The position numbers were made by a program, and so were the translations under genes. The notes beneath the pieces were generated by a model. It was not told where the DNA came from, did not search any database, and saw only the letters and a list, made by a program, of their open reading frames with translations. From assembly GCA_965153455.1 (NCBI GenBank), contig OZ234497.1, positions 17,043,872-17,107,871 of the forward strand: DNA of 64,000 bases, read 5' to 3'. The stretch is from Sphagnum compactum (taxonomy: Eukaryota > Bryophyta > Sphagnopsida > Sphagnales). Positions 1-10,649 of this stretch are shown piece by piece. Every line of letters starts with the position of its first letter. The stretch's first letter is position 1.

Positions 1-1985
1 TTAGGAAAAAGGAAGAATAAAATAAAATTCTGCTAGTGCTTTACGCAAGGGTAATGCCCTCAAAGTGGAGTGATCCTGGAATAAGTGCAGGCCCCCTTGC
101 TCCTGAGGGCATTACCCTACATGAAAATACGAAAATATATGAAAATATTCGCAATGTGTGTGGGATGGAATGCAACATGGTATGGTTAAATTCATATCCA
201 CTTTGTTTCCACAAAATCATGTGACTCAACAAAAATGGCCCAATTTTCAAACCCTATAGAATATGCATCTACATCATGGTGGTTTCAAATGTACATAGAT
301 ATGCTTACAAACCATGTATACATAGATATGTGTACATGAGTCATGTATGCATAGATACGTGTGTGTATATATATATACACACATTAAAGCACATGTGACT
401 AAGAGCCTCCCTACAAGGTTTTTTTTTTTAAAACCCCTATTTTTGTGGTTTTTGAAAGTTTGGCAAAATTTTCCAAATTTTTGCATCATTTTTTAATTTA
501 TGCTGATAAATTCCCACCAAATTCAAAAAAATTGTCACCGCAATGCGAAAATTCACCCCAAAAAATAAACGCTACTCTTGAGTCTCTCTACCAGTGTTGG
601 CCAGGTATTTGATTTTGTTAATAACCATTGGATCCATTTTTTTTATAAAATATTTCAGAATTAAAGTTTTGGTTACAAAGGATTCATTTGCCCCTCAAAC
701 CTTTTTTTTTTCTCCTAAATATGCAGTTTTCAATTACGAGACCTAAGTTAGTCATGTAAGGCCCATGGCATTACCTATTTTCAGTCATGGATCTTTAGGG
801 ATAAAAATAATCCATAAACTTTTTCCTACAACACTCGCATGCAAAGAAGATTGTTAAAAATTGCTAACCTCCAAAAGGTGTAAAATGCAAATTTTCTTTC
901 ACAAAAATATCCAAAGCTCCCCACAAAAAATAATAATTATAATAATAAATCAGAGTGACTTTTCTGAACACATTTCCCAATTCAATGAAGTTGCTCCCAT
1001 TTGAACCAATAGTTTAAAACAAGTTATGAATAGCCAAAATAATAATATATTTTGTGACAATATTTGGATTGGTTACATCTACAAACTTCTGATATATACG
1101 TATAATTTGGCAAAATTTTCCAAAAAATTTAGGCAAAATTAGTCACATTTACACTAGGCAAAAAATAATAATAATAATAATAACAATAATAATAAAATCT
1201 GTATGAAAGTAGGGGGGAAAAAAGTTTCCTCTATATTTCTGGCTACATACAAGGAAACTTATCAAAAAAATCTCTGACAAATTTAGGCCATTTTTTTTTT
1301 CCCATGAAAAATCCTTTGTTTAGGTCGAAAATCATATTTTTCAAACCAATGGGGTTGCTAGGATTGGGTGGTCTGAATTGTAAACATTTACCCTTGTATT
1401 TACCCGGGTTGATAAACTTTGAAAAGCTTTTAACATATATATATATACCCATGTAAAGAACATTTTATTTTCGGAAAACTTGACTTCATCTAAACTGACA
1501 ATTATTTTTTAGGTACCCACCAAACACTAGGAGGCCAAAACTAAGAACCTACAAAATTCCAATACCCATATGGGGGGGGGGGGGTTGAGAGGGAAAAGCC
1601 TTGATCATTAAATGGGTTCCATCATTCATTTGCCTTGTGTGGCCCCTCAACTCCATCATAATTTTTTTTTTTTAAATCTATATCAAACAATCACTATTGG
1701 AGACCCCCCCCCCCCCCCCAAAAAAAAAAACTAATTTTTATTAAATATTTTTAACTCCTTGGTTATGAGTAGGTACTAATATGGATTCCATGTTTTTAAA
1801 ATAAAATTATTTAAAATTATTTGTAGGTTAAAATAATTTTCTTCTCAAAAATGCAATTCCATTTTTGGCTCCTCCCCCCCCCCCCCCTCTTCTACTCTAT
1901 AATGATTTTATTGTGCAAAATGGTCTATCAACTTATCAAAGGTGGAAAATTACTTAATAACGAATTAATAATTAGCTTAAAGGGC
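1..1985. other. AT-rich intergenic spacer
   Basis: I see no gene here. Short open frames lack coding character and are dominated by A/T runs. The stretch holds a short foldback at 48-118, an (AT)/(AC) patch near 360-382 and trinucleotide ATA/AAT runs near 1160-1195. Three long homopolymers occur: a G run near 1573-1584, a C run followed by an A run near 1705-1730, and a C run near 1874-1887. A segment at about 418-555 resembles one at about 40030-40140, so part of it is an old dispersed repeat. Confidence 0.7.
48..118. repeat. Perfect 15-bp inverted repeat (hairpin)
   Basis: The arms AGGGTAATGCCCTCA (48-62) and TGAGGGCATTACCCT (104-118) are exact reverse complements separated by 41 bases. 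The arm itself contains GGGTAATGCCC-like dyad character. Such a foldback could be the end of a small non-autonomous DNA element, or chance. No target-site duplication is obvious. Confidence 0.6.
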
Positions 1986-1989
1986 GGTG

Positions 1990-2257
1990 AGAACGAGGGT
2001 AGGAGGTAGGTAGTCGCTTGGTAGGTAGGTACTTGCTTGGCCTATTGCTCCTGCTCCTGCCTGCGGGACAGTACCTACTACCTTCTAGTGTTGTTGTGCA
2101 GAAACGAAGCTTTTGGTTTTGCCCTGTGCCTGCTGCTGTTCTCGAAGGCGTGAGGAGCGCATCCATGATCTCTTCTGCAGTTGTTTGTGTCGCCTCCAGC
2201 TTCCTTCCGCTCGCATTCGCCTTCCACTTCTTACTGCTGCTGCATTGATCTTTTTAT
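1990..2257 (+). other. Probable non-coding leader exon / promoter-proximal DNA upstream of the fasciclin-like gene
   Basis: Base composition changes sharply at about 1980, from AT-rich spacer to pyrimidine-rich, balanced DNA. Three GGTAGGT motifs (reverse complement ACCTACC, the AC-element core bound by some plant MYB factors) lie at 2005-2011, 2020-2026 and 2024-2030. A good splice donor, TTTTTAT|GTAAGT, is at 2258. The short open frames here are not conserved-looking. I infer a 5' leader exon of the gene at 4577, but no start of transcription can be seen directly, and an independent non-coding transcript is equally possible. Confidence 0.35.
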
Positions 2258-4388
2258 GTAAGTCGCAAATGATGTTCCTCTTGCTCCTGCATTGTCGACC
2301 AAAAACAAGAAAAAAAAAAAAATCTCGTTTGTCGTAGTTTTGGATCCTGATTAGCTTCTCTTACATCTGTTGCCTAGATAGATATACATACACAGACGCA
2401 CTTCTCTCCCTCTTGCATTATATCATTTTTTTTCTGTTTTTGCCTCGTTGTTCTAGTTTTGATCCTGTTGAGCTTCCTTCATTGCATCTGTTGCACAGAT
2501 ATACACGTCAGACGCACTTCTCTCCCTCCTGCACTATTAGACCAATTTTTTTTCTTCTCTGTTTTTCCTCATTGTTCTCGTTTTGATCCGGATGAGCTTC
2601 CTACATCTGTTGCACAGACAGACAGACACAGATACAGACACAGAGATAGAGAGACAGAGAAAGGGAGATGTTTGGAAAATGTTGCACGATGTTACCTCTG
2701 CGTGTATTTTGAGCTCTCTCTTGTGTTTTATTGTAGCATCATCGATGCATTGTGATGACTGGTTTGGGCTCTTGTTGTGTATTTTTCTTTGCGTGGCCCC
2801 TGGGAATGGTGTCGTCCGTTTCCTGTATTGAACTTGTGAAACTTCGGTCTTTCAGCCAGATGAGTAATAAGTATTGTCGAGATCGATCCCGGGGAGCAGC
2901 GGACAGTAGTTGATCTGGTAGCTTTTAGCTCATCGTTGAGAGTTTTGACTGCAGTCCCCCCCCGGGGGATGCGTTGCAGCGCCTTTATTAAGGCATACGG
3001 ATATGTTGTTGACGTGCTGCCTAGTTTTCTTGACAGGAAACGGTTTCCGTAAACTTTGACTCTGGATATGGAAATTTCCGAAATGTCGTCGTTTTCTGTT
3101 GCGGAGCTGTTTTTCTGTTTTCTTTCTTTTTTTGGTTTGTGCGACGAGATGTCGCTAGTAATGGTTCTGCTATTGAGGTCACTGTTGTAGAAAATGAGAG
3201 GCCGGAAGCCCTGCATTGCGCTGCTGATATCTCATGTATAGGCGTAATAGCCTCGTTCGCTGCGGCAGCGTCCTTGTAAGGAAGTAGTTCTCGCCATGGC
3301 TATTGTTCCAGCTCTCGCAAGCTGGGACTTGCGTTGTAGATCACGCTTTTCCCTCCTATCCTGTAGTTTTCACAGGAATCAGCAGAGGTCCTTTACTAAT
3401 CTCTGGAAACCTCAGTGAGTGAGTCGCTGGGGACTTCTATGGCAATCCCAGATGGCAGTGCTGACCTCTGGAATAGGGCCCGGGTCTGCATCAGGGCTGG
3501 CCATCAACAAAAAAATCTTACCTGCATTATGAAGATCTCAATACCCTCTATAATCTCCTGAGAGCTTATGCCTGTGCAGTGTATCTGTTGTCACTGCAAT
3601 GACACTACACTTTTCCTGTGATCTCCACCCTAACCTTTGCAGAAGCTGAGGTTGTGCCAGCTGACATCCACCAGCAGATTTCTTAATGAACTCCTTATCA
3701 CTTCTGCATGTCAAGAGTTGAGATCAATACTAAGCAAGTGTCCCCCAGCCTGGAGTGAGCTAGCTCCTTGAGATTTTGCAGCCAAAAGAGACAAAAATGT
3801 TAAGCTTATTAGCTTGATAAGTTTGCTTTTTTGTTCTATTTTTCATTTAAAGATTGGCTGCACTTGCACCATTCTTTTTAATGAACTTGATAATGAGCTC
3901 CTGCTGATATTGTGAAGTTGAGATAGTAACATGTTGCCATCTTGGCTCCTGCATTTTGATCTACTTAAGGATTGCTTGCACTGCAAATTTGCAATGAAAC
4001 AGACACTACTCCAGCTCCTGGATTGTTAGGGTATTTTTCTTTAATTTGTCTTTTGAAATGTGGTTCTATTTTCTGTTGTTTTTTTTTCTTCGCCCTATCT
4101 TGCTCCCTTAAGTTTGCACATTGTTTTGTACAGCTTCTGGTCTGGTCTTCCTGCATGAAGCCAAAGACTAGAAACAAATTTGTTTCCTTGATCCTTGAGG
4201 TTTTTCTTGAGTGTTGTTCAACTTCTTTATCTTTGTTTCCTGTATTCGACCCTACACTCAAACCTACATGTGTGATCTTGATATGCTTGTAGCAAAGTCT
4301 CTTTTATGAATGTCTAAGCTAGCGGTCTGAAAGTAAGGTCTTTAATTATTGTGCTATGGCACATTCTGCTCATTTTTTCTGATTGCAG
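2258..4388 (+). other. Putative leader intron with tandem repeats
   Basis: If GTAAGT at 2258 is the donor, the natural acceptor is TGATTGCAG ending at about 4388, just ahead of the fasciclin-like coding exon. The interval holds a three-copy tandem repeat (about 2341-2640) and otherwise T-rich, intron-like sequence. A 162-codon open frame on the minus strand (2728-3216) matches no family I recognise and is probably fortuitous. A separate untranslated transcript is the main alternative. Confidence 0.3.
2341..2640. repeat. Three-copy tandem repeat, about 120-bp period
   Basis: Units begin near 2341, 2459 and 2583. Each contains TTTTGATCC, then GAGCTTC/TAGCTTC, ACATCTGTTGC (or GCATCTGTTGC), a CAGACGCACTTCTCTCCCTC block (first two units), and a T-rich tract ending in CTGTTTTT/CTCGTT. 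Spacing is 118-124 bp. The third unit decays into a (GACA)n-like run at 2616-2660. Confidence 0.75.
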
Positions 4389-4576
4389 AACCAAAAGAGA
4401 CTTATGTACGGGTCTTCCCAGCATGTTAATCTGAGAAGCATGAGGACTGCATTTGTTCAAATGCTGAATCCTATCTTGTCCCATGTGCAGCACTATTCAC
4501 AGGTGTTCTCAACCACAGCTTGTTCTTGAAGAGTTGAATTGCTAATTGAAGCTCTGCCACTCCTTGGTTAGGCATC

Positions 4577-5371
4577 ATGGCATACACATACTGTACTCAA
4601 AGGGGACCAACACAGTTGTTGACCATTTTGACATGCATGACAATGCTGCACATGGTTGGAGTCTCTCCAGTGCTGGCCCTGGAACAACCACGCACTTTCT
4701 TTGTTGTTAATGCGCCAGGTTCCAAAGCAGGAGCACCAGTAGCAACACCTGTAGCAGCACCTGGACCAGCCCCTGTCCTCAGTCTACATGATATGGTACT
4801 CAATGCCTTGCGATCAGCAGGTACCTTTGGAGAGGTTGTGGGAGTTATAGAGAATCTGGATGATACTTATCCAATCATTAGACCAAACATTACCTTCTTT
4901 GCTCCTGAGGATAATGCTGAACCAAATGGCTTTCCCTTCAACTCCACACCTACCCTGATGGCCTTGCTAAACTATCACACTGCCAGTGGAAACTATCCTA
5001 TGCAAAGCCTTCTGAACTTGAAGGTTGGAGACAGAATACCAACAGTGGTTTCAGAAATCTCCATCGTTGTTAGTAATGTTGCCGATCCTGGCTACCAGCT
5101 TGACAATGCTATGGTGACAAAACCGAACTTGTACAGCAACACGAATTTGTCAATGTCTGTCCATGGTGTAAATGCCATCTTCAACACACGCTTCTACAAC
5201 ACAGCAGTACTGGGACCTGTACCAGCACCAGCTCCTGTTGCCACTGCACCAGGTGCAGCCAGTTCAGGTACAAAGACAGACTCCAACGATGCTGTTCACC
5301 TTAGCAGTCGAGCTTCATTTAGTTTGGTTCTGGTGGGAGCCATTGCACTCTTGTTCCTGTGTCCTTTGTAG
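4577..5371 (+). CDS. Fasciclin-like arabinogalactan protein (FAS1 domain, predicted GPI anchor)
   Basis: One uninterrupted exon encodes 264 residues. A hydrophobic signal peptide covers about residues 1-35. A Pro/Ala-rich, AGP-type glycomodule follows (about 48-68, with repeated AP/TP/GP pairs). One FAS1 domain spans about 70-213, with the two family signatures TFFAPEDNA (H1-like) and SMSVHGVNAIFN (H2-like). A second AP-rich linker (about 214-235, PVPAPAPV) precedes a hydrophobic C-terminus (VLVGAIALLFLCPL) preceded by small residues, as expected for GPI attachment. Plant FLAs are glycosylated proteins of the plasma membrane and wall involved in adhesion and wall properties. The size fits single-FAS1 FLAs. 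The start ATG sits in a favourable ATGGC context after in-frame stops. Which FLA subgroup it belongs to cannot be told from the sequence alone. Confidence 0.9.
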   Translation: MAYTYCTQRGPTQLLTILTCMTMLHMVGVSPVLALEQPRTFFVVNAPGSKAGAPVATPVAAPGPAPVLSLHDMVLNALRSAGTFGEVVGVIENLDDTYPIIRPNITFFAPEDNAEPNGFPFNSTPTLMALLNYHTASGNYPMQSLLNLKVGDRIPTVVSEISIVVSNVADPGYQLDNAMVTKPNLYSNTNLSMSVHGVNAIFNTRFYNTAVLGPVPAPAPVATAPGAASSGTKTDSNDAVHLSSRASFSLVLVGAIALLFLCPL

Positions 5372-5947
5372 CAGCTGTCACCTCCAGAAGTCAGGTTTGT
5401 GTGTATAGTTTGTTCAAATCAAGCATCTTTTGTTCAAATTCATTGTCACCATATTTTGATCAACCAATACAACAATAGCTGACATTGCATCATCTTCCCT
5501 GCTACTACCACCATTGATAGTGAGACAGCAAATTTTAGTATTTACTTCAGTGGGTCATCTGTGAGGTTTTCTATCTTGTAGCACACTCCAGATCATTTGC
5601 AAATCTCCATTTTCCAATTTTTTTCCTTTTGTTGGTGTGGTTGGTATGTGGACCTTAGTGATGCACCAAGTTTGTAGCTATAGATTGATTGGCAGTGTTC
5701 CAACACCAGAGGGTATCAAATGTTCCAGTGTCATGTTACCCGTGGGTGGATTAGGATAAGCAACTTTTGGGTTGCACGAAAAATGTCATGGCAGCATTCT
5801 GAATTCAACCATGCAGTTTTGAATGTGGAATTTGTTAAGCTGAAAGCATTGACATTGATGAGATTGCTATGGAAACTCTGCAATAGCACTTTGGAGGTAA
5901 CTGTGGCATAGTGACTAGTGACCACCATTGCTAGCAATTACCAATCA

Positions 5948-5988
<41 letters not shown>

Positions 5989-7440
5989 TAGTTTTTTGCA
6001 TGTGAAGTAGCCATAATGTTGGTAATTGTTGTTGATTCTAGTCTCTATTGCAAGTTATGCAAAGGCTTTTGGAATCTTCAAGGGAGGGGGCATCCTCTCT
6101 TTCTTAGCCTTTTTGTCATGTCATCTTTTGCTTATATGATATTTACTATATGGTGCATTTTAGGGTTTTTACATTTGTTTCCTAGGGTATTGGCAAAACC
6201 CTAAAGGATACATCTTGGTAAAAAGGGGGAGAGGTGACCTTGAACTACCAAATTTTTTTTTGGAACCCAAAGTGTTCCCAAATTTGTGAAATGTGAAACA
6301 CAAGGGACTATCATCAAATGAGTTTTTTTTTTTTGTATGCTATGAAATAATGATATACTCTAAATGTGTTTTCATAATGAATTATAAACATTGTATTTTA
6401 ATTAAGTTGCATTTTATACTTGTTTGCACATTATTTGGAATGAAATGGAAGTTGCATCCCCAATACTTCAATGTTAACAACCATTTTGGCCATTCATAAT
6501 TATAACCATTTTTTCTACACTTATTATTTACATCACATGCCTTAGTGCAAGACACCCTCCAAACCTAAAGTCAATTTACATGTTGGTTTAGTGGCCTATG
6601 GTTGCCTTTAACCATGGTGTTATCGAACAAACAACTCATTATGTAATGGCTATGTTTTTTATGGCACTAGTTCAAACTAAAAGTTCCTCTTATTAGATGA
6701 AAACCTTTTCATACAAATGCATGAATCTCTATAGAACATGCCCATCCATCAAAAGCACACAATATTCCAAATGTCATTCACATAAATTGAACCAAAATTT
6801 TATGCCCAAATCCTATGCCAACAATATGTAGTTTTTTCTCTACAGGTAGACCCAACAAAATTCCAAATTACTAGGGAACTAAAAGCTTAACCTAATCATG
6901 TGACAAATTTGTGATACTTTGTGGTACAACTCAAACAAATAACTCACCCATTGTCATTGGCAACCCTACAAAACCACGCATAAAAATGATATCAAACCTA
7001 CAAAAATTTTGCATAATTGATTTATGAAAGGGTAATTGAACCATTGGTCAAATTCATGTCATTGAACACAAGCCATAAATAAGCCAAAGATATTAGATGA
7101 TAGCGAAAAGACTAGATTAATGAAAATAAAAATAAGTACATCATAATAAAAGCAAAAAAACTAAGAAGATTAAATACAAGATTCAATGGTACATTTACAA
7201 TCATGTGATCAATGGCTGTAACTACAACTTAATCAAGTATGTACAATTTAACTAGAAGGCATGTCAAATGTCTTTAAATTTCTTGATGCAAGATCATTGT
7301 TTTCTCCATGTATATATTATGAAAACTTTTAAAATTTTCATTTGTAACCTAAACAACCAACCCAATCACCTTGGAATATCAAGGAGATTAACAAGTTCAT
7401 GATTTTTCTCTAAACATAGATAAATGAGTCTAAAGTTTAT
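5372..7440. other. 3' flank of the fasciclin-like gene, then AT-rich spacer
   Basis: The first few hundred bases are of genic composition and probably hold the 3' UTR. No coding region is recognisable. A (TC)n tract passing directly into (AC)n lies at 5948-5988. From about 6240 the sequence becomes AT-rich, decayed spacer. Confidence 0.6.
5948..5988. repeat. Compound (TC)n(AC)n microsatellite
   Basis: About 13 TC units (5948-5973) run straight into about 8 AC units (5973-5988). This simple-sequence repeat lies in the 3' flank of the fasciclin-like gene. Confidence 0.95.
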
Positions 7441-7458
7441 GGTGAAAAGAAACATACC

Positions 7459-7884
7459 ATTTTGGATAGCATCTCAGTCCTTCATGAGTTTTTGGATTGG
7501 GCTAAGGAGTCCAAACATGAAGTAGTTTTTTTCAAATTTGATTTTTCAAAGGCTTATGACAAAAGTCTTATGGTCATTTGTCGTTCAATGTATGTTTAAA
7601 ATTGGCATCCCTCAATCTTTCATTGATATGGTCACATTATTGTTTCAAAATGTTGAGATGGTTGTGAATATTAACCCATCTTTAGAAGTGTCAAAAGCCC
7701 ATTGGGCTTTTACTTGTTTTTGATAGGTGGGGAAATCCTTAGTCAAGTAATTAAACATGAAATGAAAGTAGGTTGCCTTAAGGGTGTCACTTTTTCAAAT
7801 AATAAAATACTACAATGTGTTGATGAAATTTCATTCATTATTAAATGTGAACTTGATACAACAATGTCAAGAATGTTAATTTAA
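7459..7884 (+). pseudogene. Decayed LINE (non-LTR retrotransposon) reverse transcriptase fragment
   Basis: Translating in shifting frames gives a run of LINE reverse-transcriptase motifs. LHEFLDWAKESK and VFFKFDFSKAYD (the catalytic-Asp block, about 7492-7563) come first. After a one-base shift come KVLWSFV and GIPQSFIDMV...LLFQNVEMVVNIN (about 7562-7690). After a second break come YLFLIGGEILSQVI and VGCLKGV...QCVDEISFIIK (about 7709-7860). The canonical ADD of the polymerase active site is changed to VDE, and the RGVRQGCPLSP block expected near 7700 is missing. With two frameshifts, a deletion and a mutated active site it is dead. No ORF1, endonuclease or poly(A) end is recognisable. Confidence 0.8.
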
Positions 7885-7899
7885 TTGTTTAGTTAAATC

Positions 7900-10530
7900 T
7901 TGATTAGCTTATTAATAAATTGGATTACTGAATTAAATGTGTTTTAACTCCAAATCAATTCAAGTATGAATTCGGTTTAGAATATTTTGTGTTTGGGATA
8001 TAAGCTCAAATTATGTTTTTTCAAATCACTTTTGTTGATTTGAAATTCTAGAACACAAAAATTTGATTGTAAGTTTTTTGTGTTATCATGCAAGTTCCAT
8101 TATGGCACATGGTTGGTGTGTACTTTCTCTTTTCATGTTTTGGGTTATAATTTTTGTTCATTTACAAGTGAGTCATGTTTTCAATCATAAAAAATTTGAT
8201 CCAATTGCATTGTCCTATGTTTAAATTCAATTTTTTTAAACATTGGTTTTATTTTGGTTGTGTTTTGCATGGGAATGTGTTAAAGATAAATATTGTGTAG
8301 TTATGTTTTATGGTGTGCATTTTGGTTTGATTTTGAATTTGCAACATGTAGAAATTCTAATTGAAGGTGTTTTTGGTCTACTTTGCAAATAATTTTACCA
8401 TTTATTGGGTTGTTTTCAATTCAAAAATTCCTTTGGGAATTGAATTCAAATAAGGTTTGGGTACCCTGGAATTGGAATGAGAAAAAAATCAAGAAAAAAA
8501 TAAGGCCCTACCATTAAAAGCCCTAATCCCCCCTCCTCCCTTTCTTTTTCTTCCCCCCTGCTTTCTTTTTCTATGATGTTAACGCCTAAAAACACAAGTA
8601 CAAAGAACAAAGGTGGCAACAACAAAAATTATCACCATGACCACTACCATTGCCAATTAATTCATTAGCTAGTCTTCGACACCAAAAATGTAGGTAGGGG
8701 TGTTTCACCTTCTCATTAGGTGGTTGTTATAGATGGTGTTGTCAAAATGCAATAGTGACAATAAAAGGCCACCATCATAAGTTGCATCGCTTGTCTCAAA
8801 ACTTGGTTAGGCTTCTATTGTTCAATTGTAGCAACTATAAGATCAATGTTGCAACATCAATCATAACTCCAAGAAGAATCGAAACTAAAGGGGGGGGCGG
8901 GGGGAGGATTTCGTTTGTTGTTGTTAATTGTGTTCAAAAGGGAGGCAATGCAAAGGGAAATGTGAAAGAGGTGAAGGCAAAAATGGTAGGAGTCAAACTC
9001 CATCACCATTGTGGTTTATGTTTGAACTCATTTGAACCTATGCCATACCTATTAACACTACAAGAAAACACAACTTTTTTTACTAGAAAATTTGGCCAAA
9101 AAATACCCCAATTGTCATCATGTCGAACTTGATCAAAACGGCAAATAAAACAAGTCAATTTGGACGTTACCATTTTGATTAGGTCCTTTTGGTTGGTTTT
9201 TTAACTATATTTTTTTACTAGGTTTTTAACCAGTCAAAAGTGACTATATATATTATTTTAAATATTTTAATAATATTAATTACAATAAATCACTATAATA
9301 TTATTTATTTATTTAACTACCCACATGGCTTAACAACTAACATAAAAATAAATAATACTAAAATTATTTACCTACCTACCGACCTACCTATTTAGCTTGG
9401 GCCCCTTAGGCTAAGCAACCAACCCTAGCCCACCTTACCTAGGTGGTTTAGGCTACCTATCCAGGCCATCTAAGGCCAAGGTCACTTAAGTAACCAAAAT
9501 TGCAAGTGTGAGGACTTTAAATCTTTCTTCCATTTTGAGAAGTCAAGTCCTTACCATTGTACTACCATTTCAAAAGATGAAAATATTTTGTCAAGATATT
9601 GGAATGAATTTCATTGGTTTTTTTTTGTTTTGATGTACATGTTGTAATTTTAATCAATGAATTCCAATTTTTCTACATTACTTCCTTCGGTAGTAGGTTA
9701 TGCCATGTACCTATGTACCTACTAATAGGTACCTACACCTAATAGGCTACCTACATGTTACTAGCTTAATTTTAAAATTTTAATACATTTTAATAATTAT
9801 ACAGTATTGATTATATAATATTAATGATTTATTATTAATTATTAATTATTGCTTATTATTTGTTATTTATTACTTATTATTGTTTGTTAATTATTGGTTA
9901 TTTACTATGAATTAGCATTTGATCATGAATAATTCATAATCAAAACAATAATATTGAATTATCAAGTGTTAACTAGTAATTATTAAATATTAGTTAATAA
10001 TGTATTAAACCTAAATACCTACACATGGTTAAAGGTGACATGTAAGTAGCCTAAGCCTTATAAGAACCTATTAGGTGTAATATGCCTACCTTAGCCTAAC
10101 TATGAACTTAGATTAAGTATATACCCTAGGCCAAACAAACTTATAAATTAAGTAGCCAAATTAATATGGTTGTTTTGACTAAATGTAAAATCAAAATGAC
10201 CAATTAGACTAAGCCTTAACCATTGAGTACGGTTGATTTGATTAGGATTTGGTCAATTGACAAACCTTTGTTCTTTTTAATTAGATGTTAGTTTGTCATG
10301 TTGTAAAAAATGTCATTCTAGTCAAGTGTTTCAATCAAAAGTAACTTGTGTTTTTCATGCCCCAAACCTTTAGTCAAAACGACCATCCCCTTTGGTCAAT
10401 GTGAACATTTTAATCAAGTTGAATCTTTTAAAAGACCATGTTTTCTTGTAATGTAGGTTTGAAGGGTTTTGGGGTTTTTCAAAGCTTAAGAAACCTTTAA
10501 ATAAAGAGTTCTAAGAGGTTCAATTTTGAC
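7900..10530. other. AT-rich spacer with TAGG/CCTA-rich patches
   Basis: No gene is supported. A 125-codon open frame at 8755-9132 has a Gly run encoded by a G homopolymer and looks fortuitous. Between about 9360 and 10140, ACCTA/TAGGT words are heavily enriched (for example 9365-9390 and 9690-9750), set in (ATT)n-like sequence at 9780-9990. The rest is decayed low-complexity DNA. Confidence 0.6.
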
Positions 10531-10534
10531 CTTT

Positions 10535-10645
10535 TTTAATTTTGTATCGGTTCAAGTCCGATAATGGGCATACTTGCTTGGTGAAAATGGTAGACACGAT
10601 AGTCTCAAAATCTATTCCTATGGGTTATCGGTTCGAATCCTTTAT
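10535..10645 (+). pseudogene. tRNA-derived remnant, plastid-type tRNA-Leu-like
   Basis: Two T-arm sequences lie about 80 bases apart. One is TATCGGTTCAAGTCCGATA (10543-10561), which pairs as a perfect T-stem. The other is ATCGGTTCGAATCC, near 10626-10639. Between them, GGTGAAAATGGTAGACAC and the seven-base loop CTCAAAA within a weak anticodon stem resemble the D-arm and CAA anticodon arm of plastid tRNA-Leu. The acceptor stem does not pair and the second T-stem is broken, so this is not a working tRNA gene. I infer an old plastid DNA insertion or tRNA-derived repeat. Confidence 0.35.
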
Positions 10646-10649
10646 TTTT

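Noticed and set aside
2728-3216. 162-codon open frame on the minus strand
   Set aside because: No motif or domain, no splice-compatible neighbours, and it overlaps the probable leader intron and a C/G homopolymer; treated as chance.
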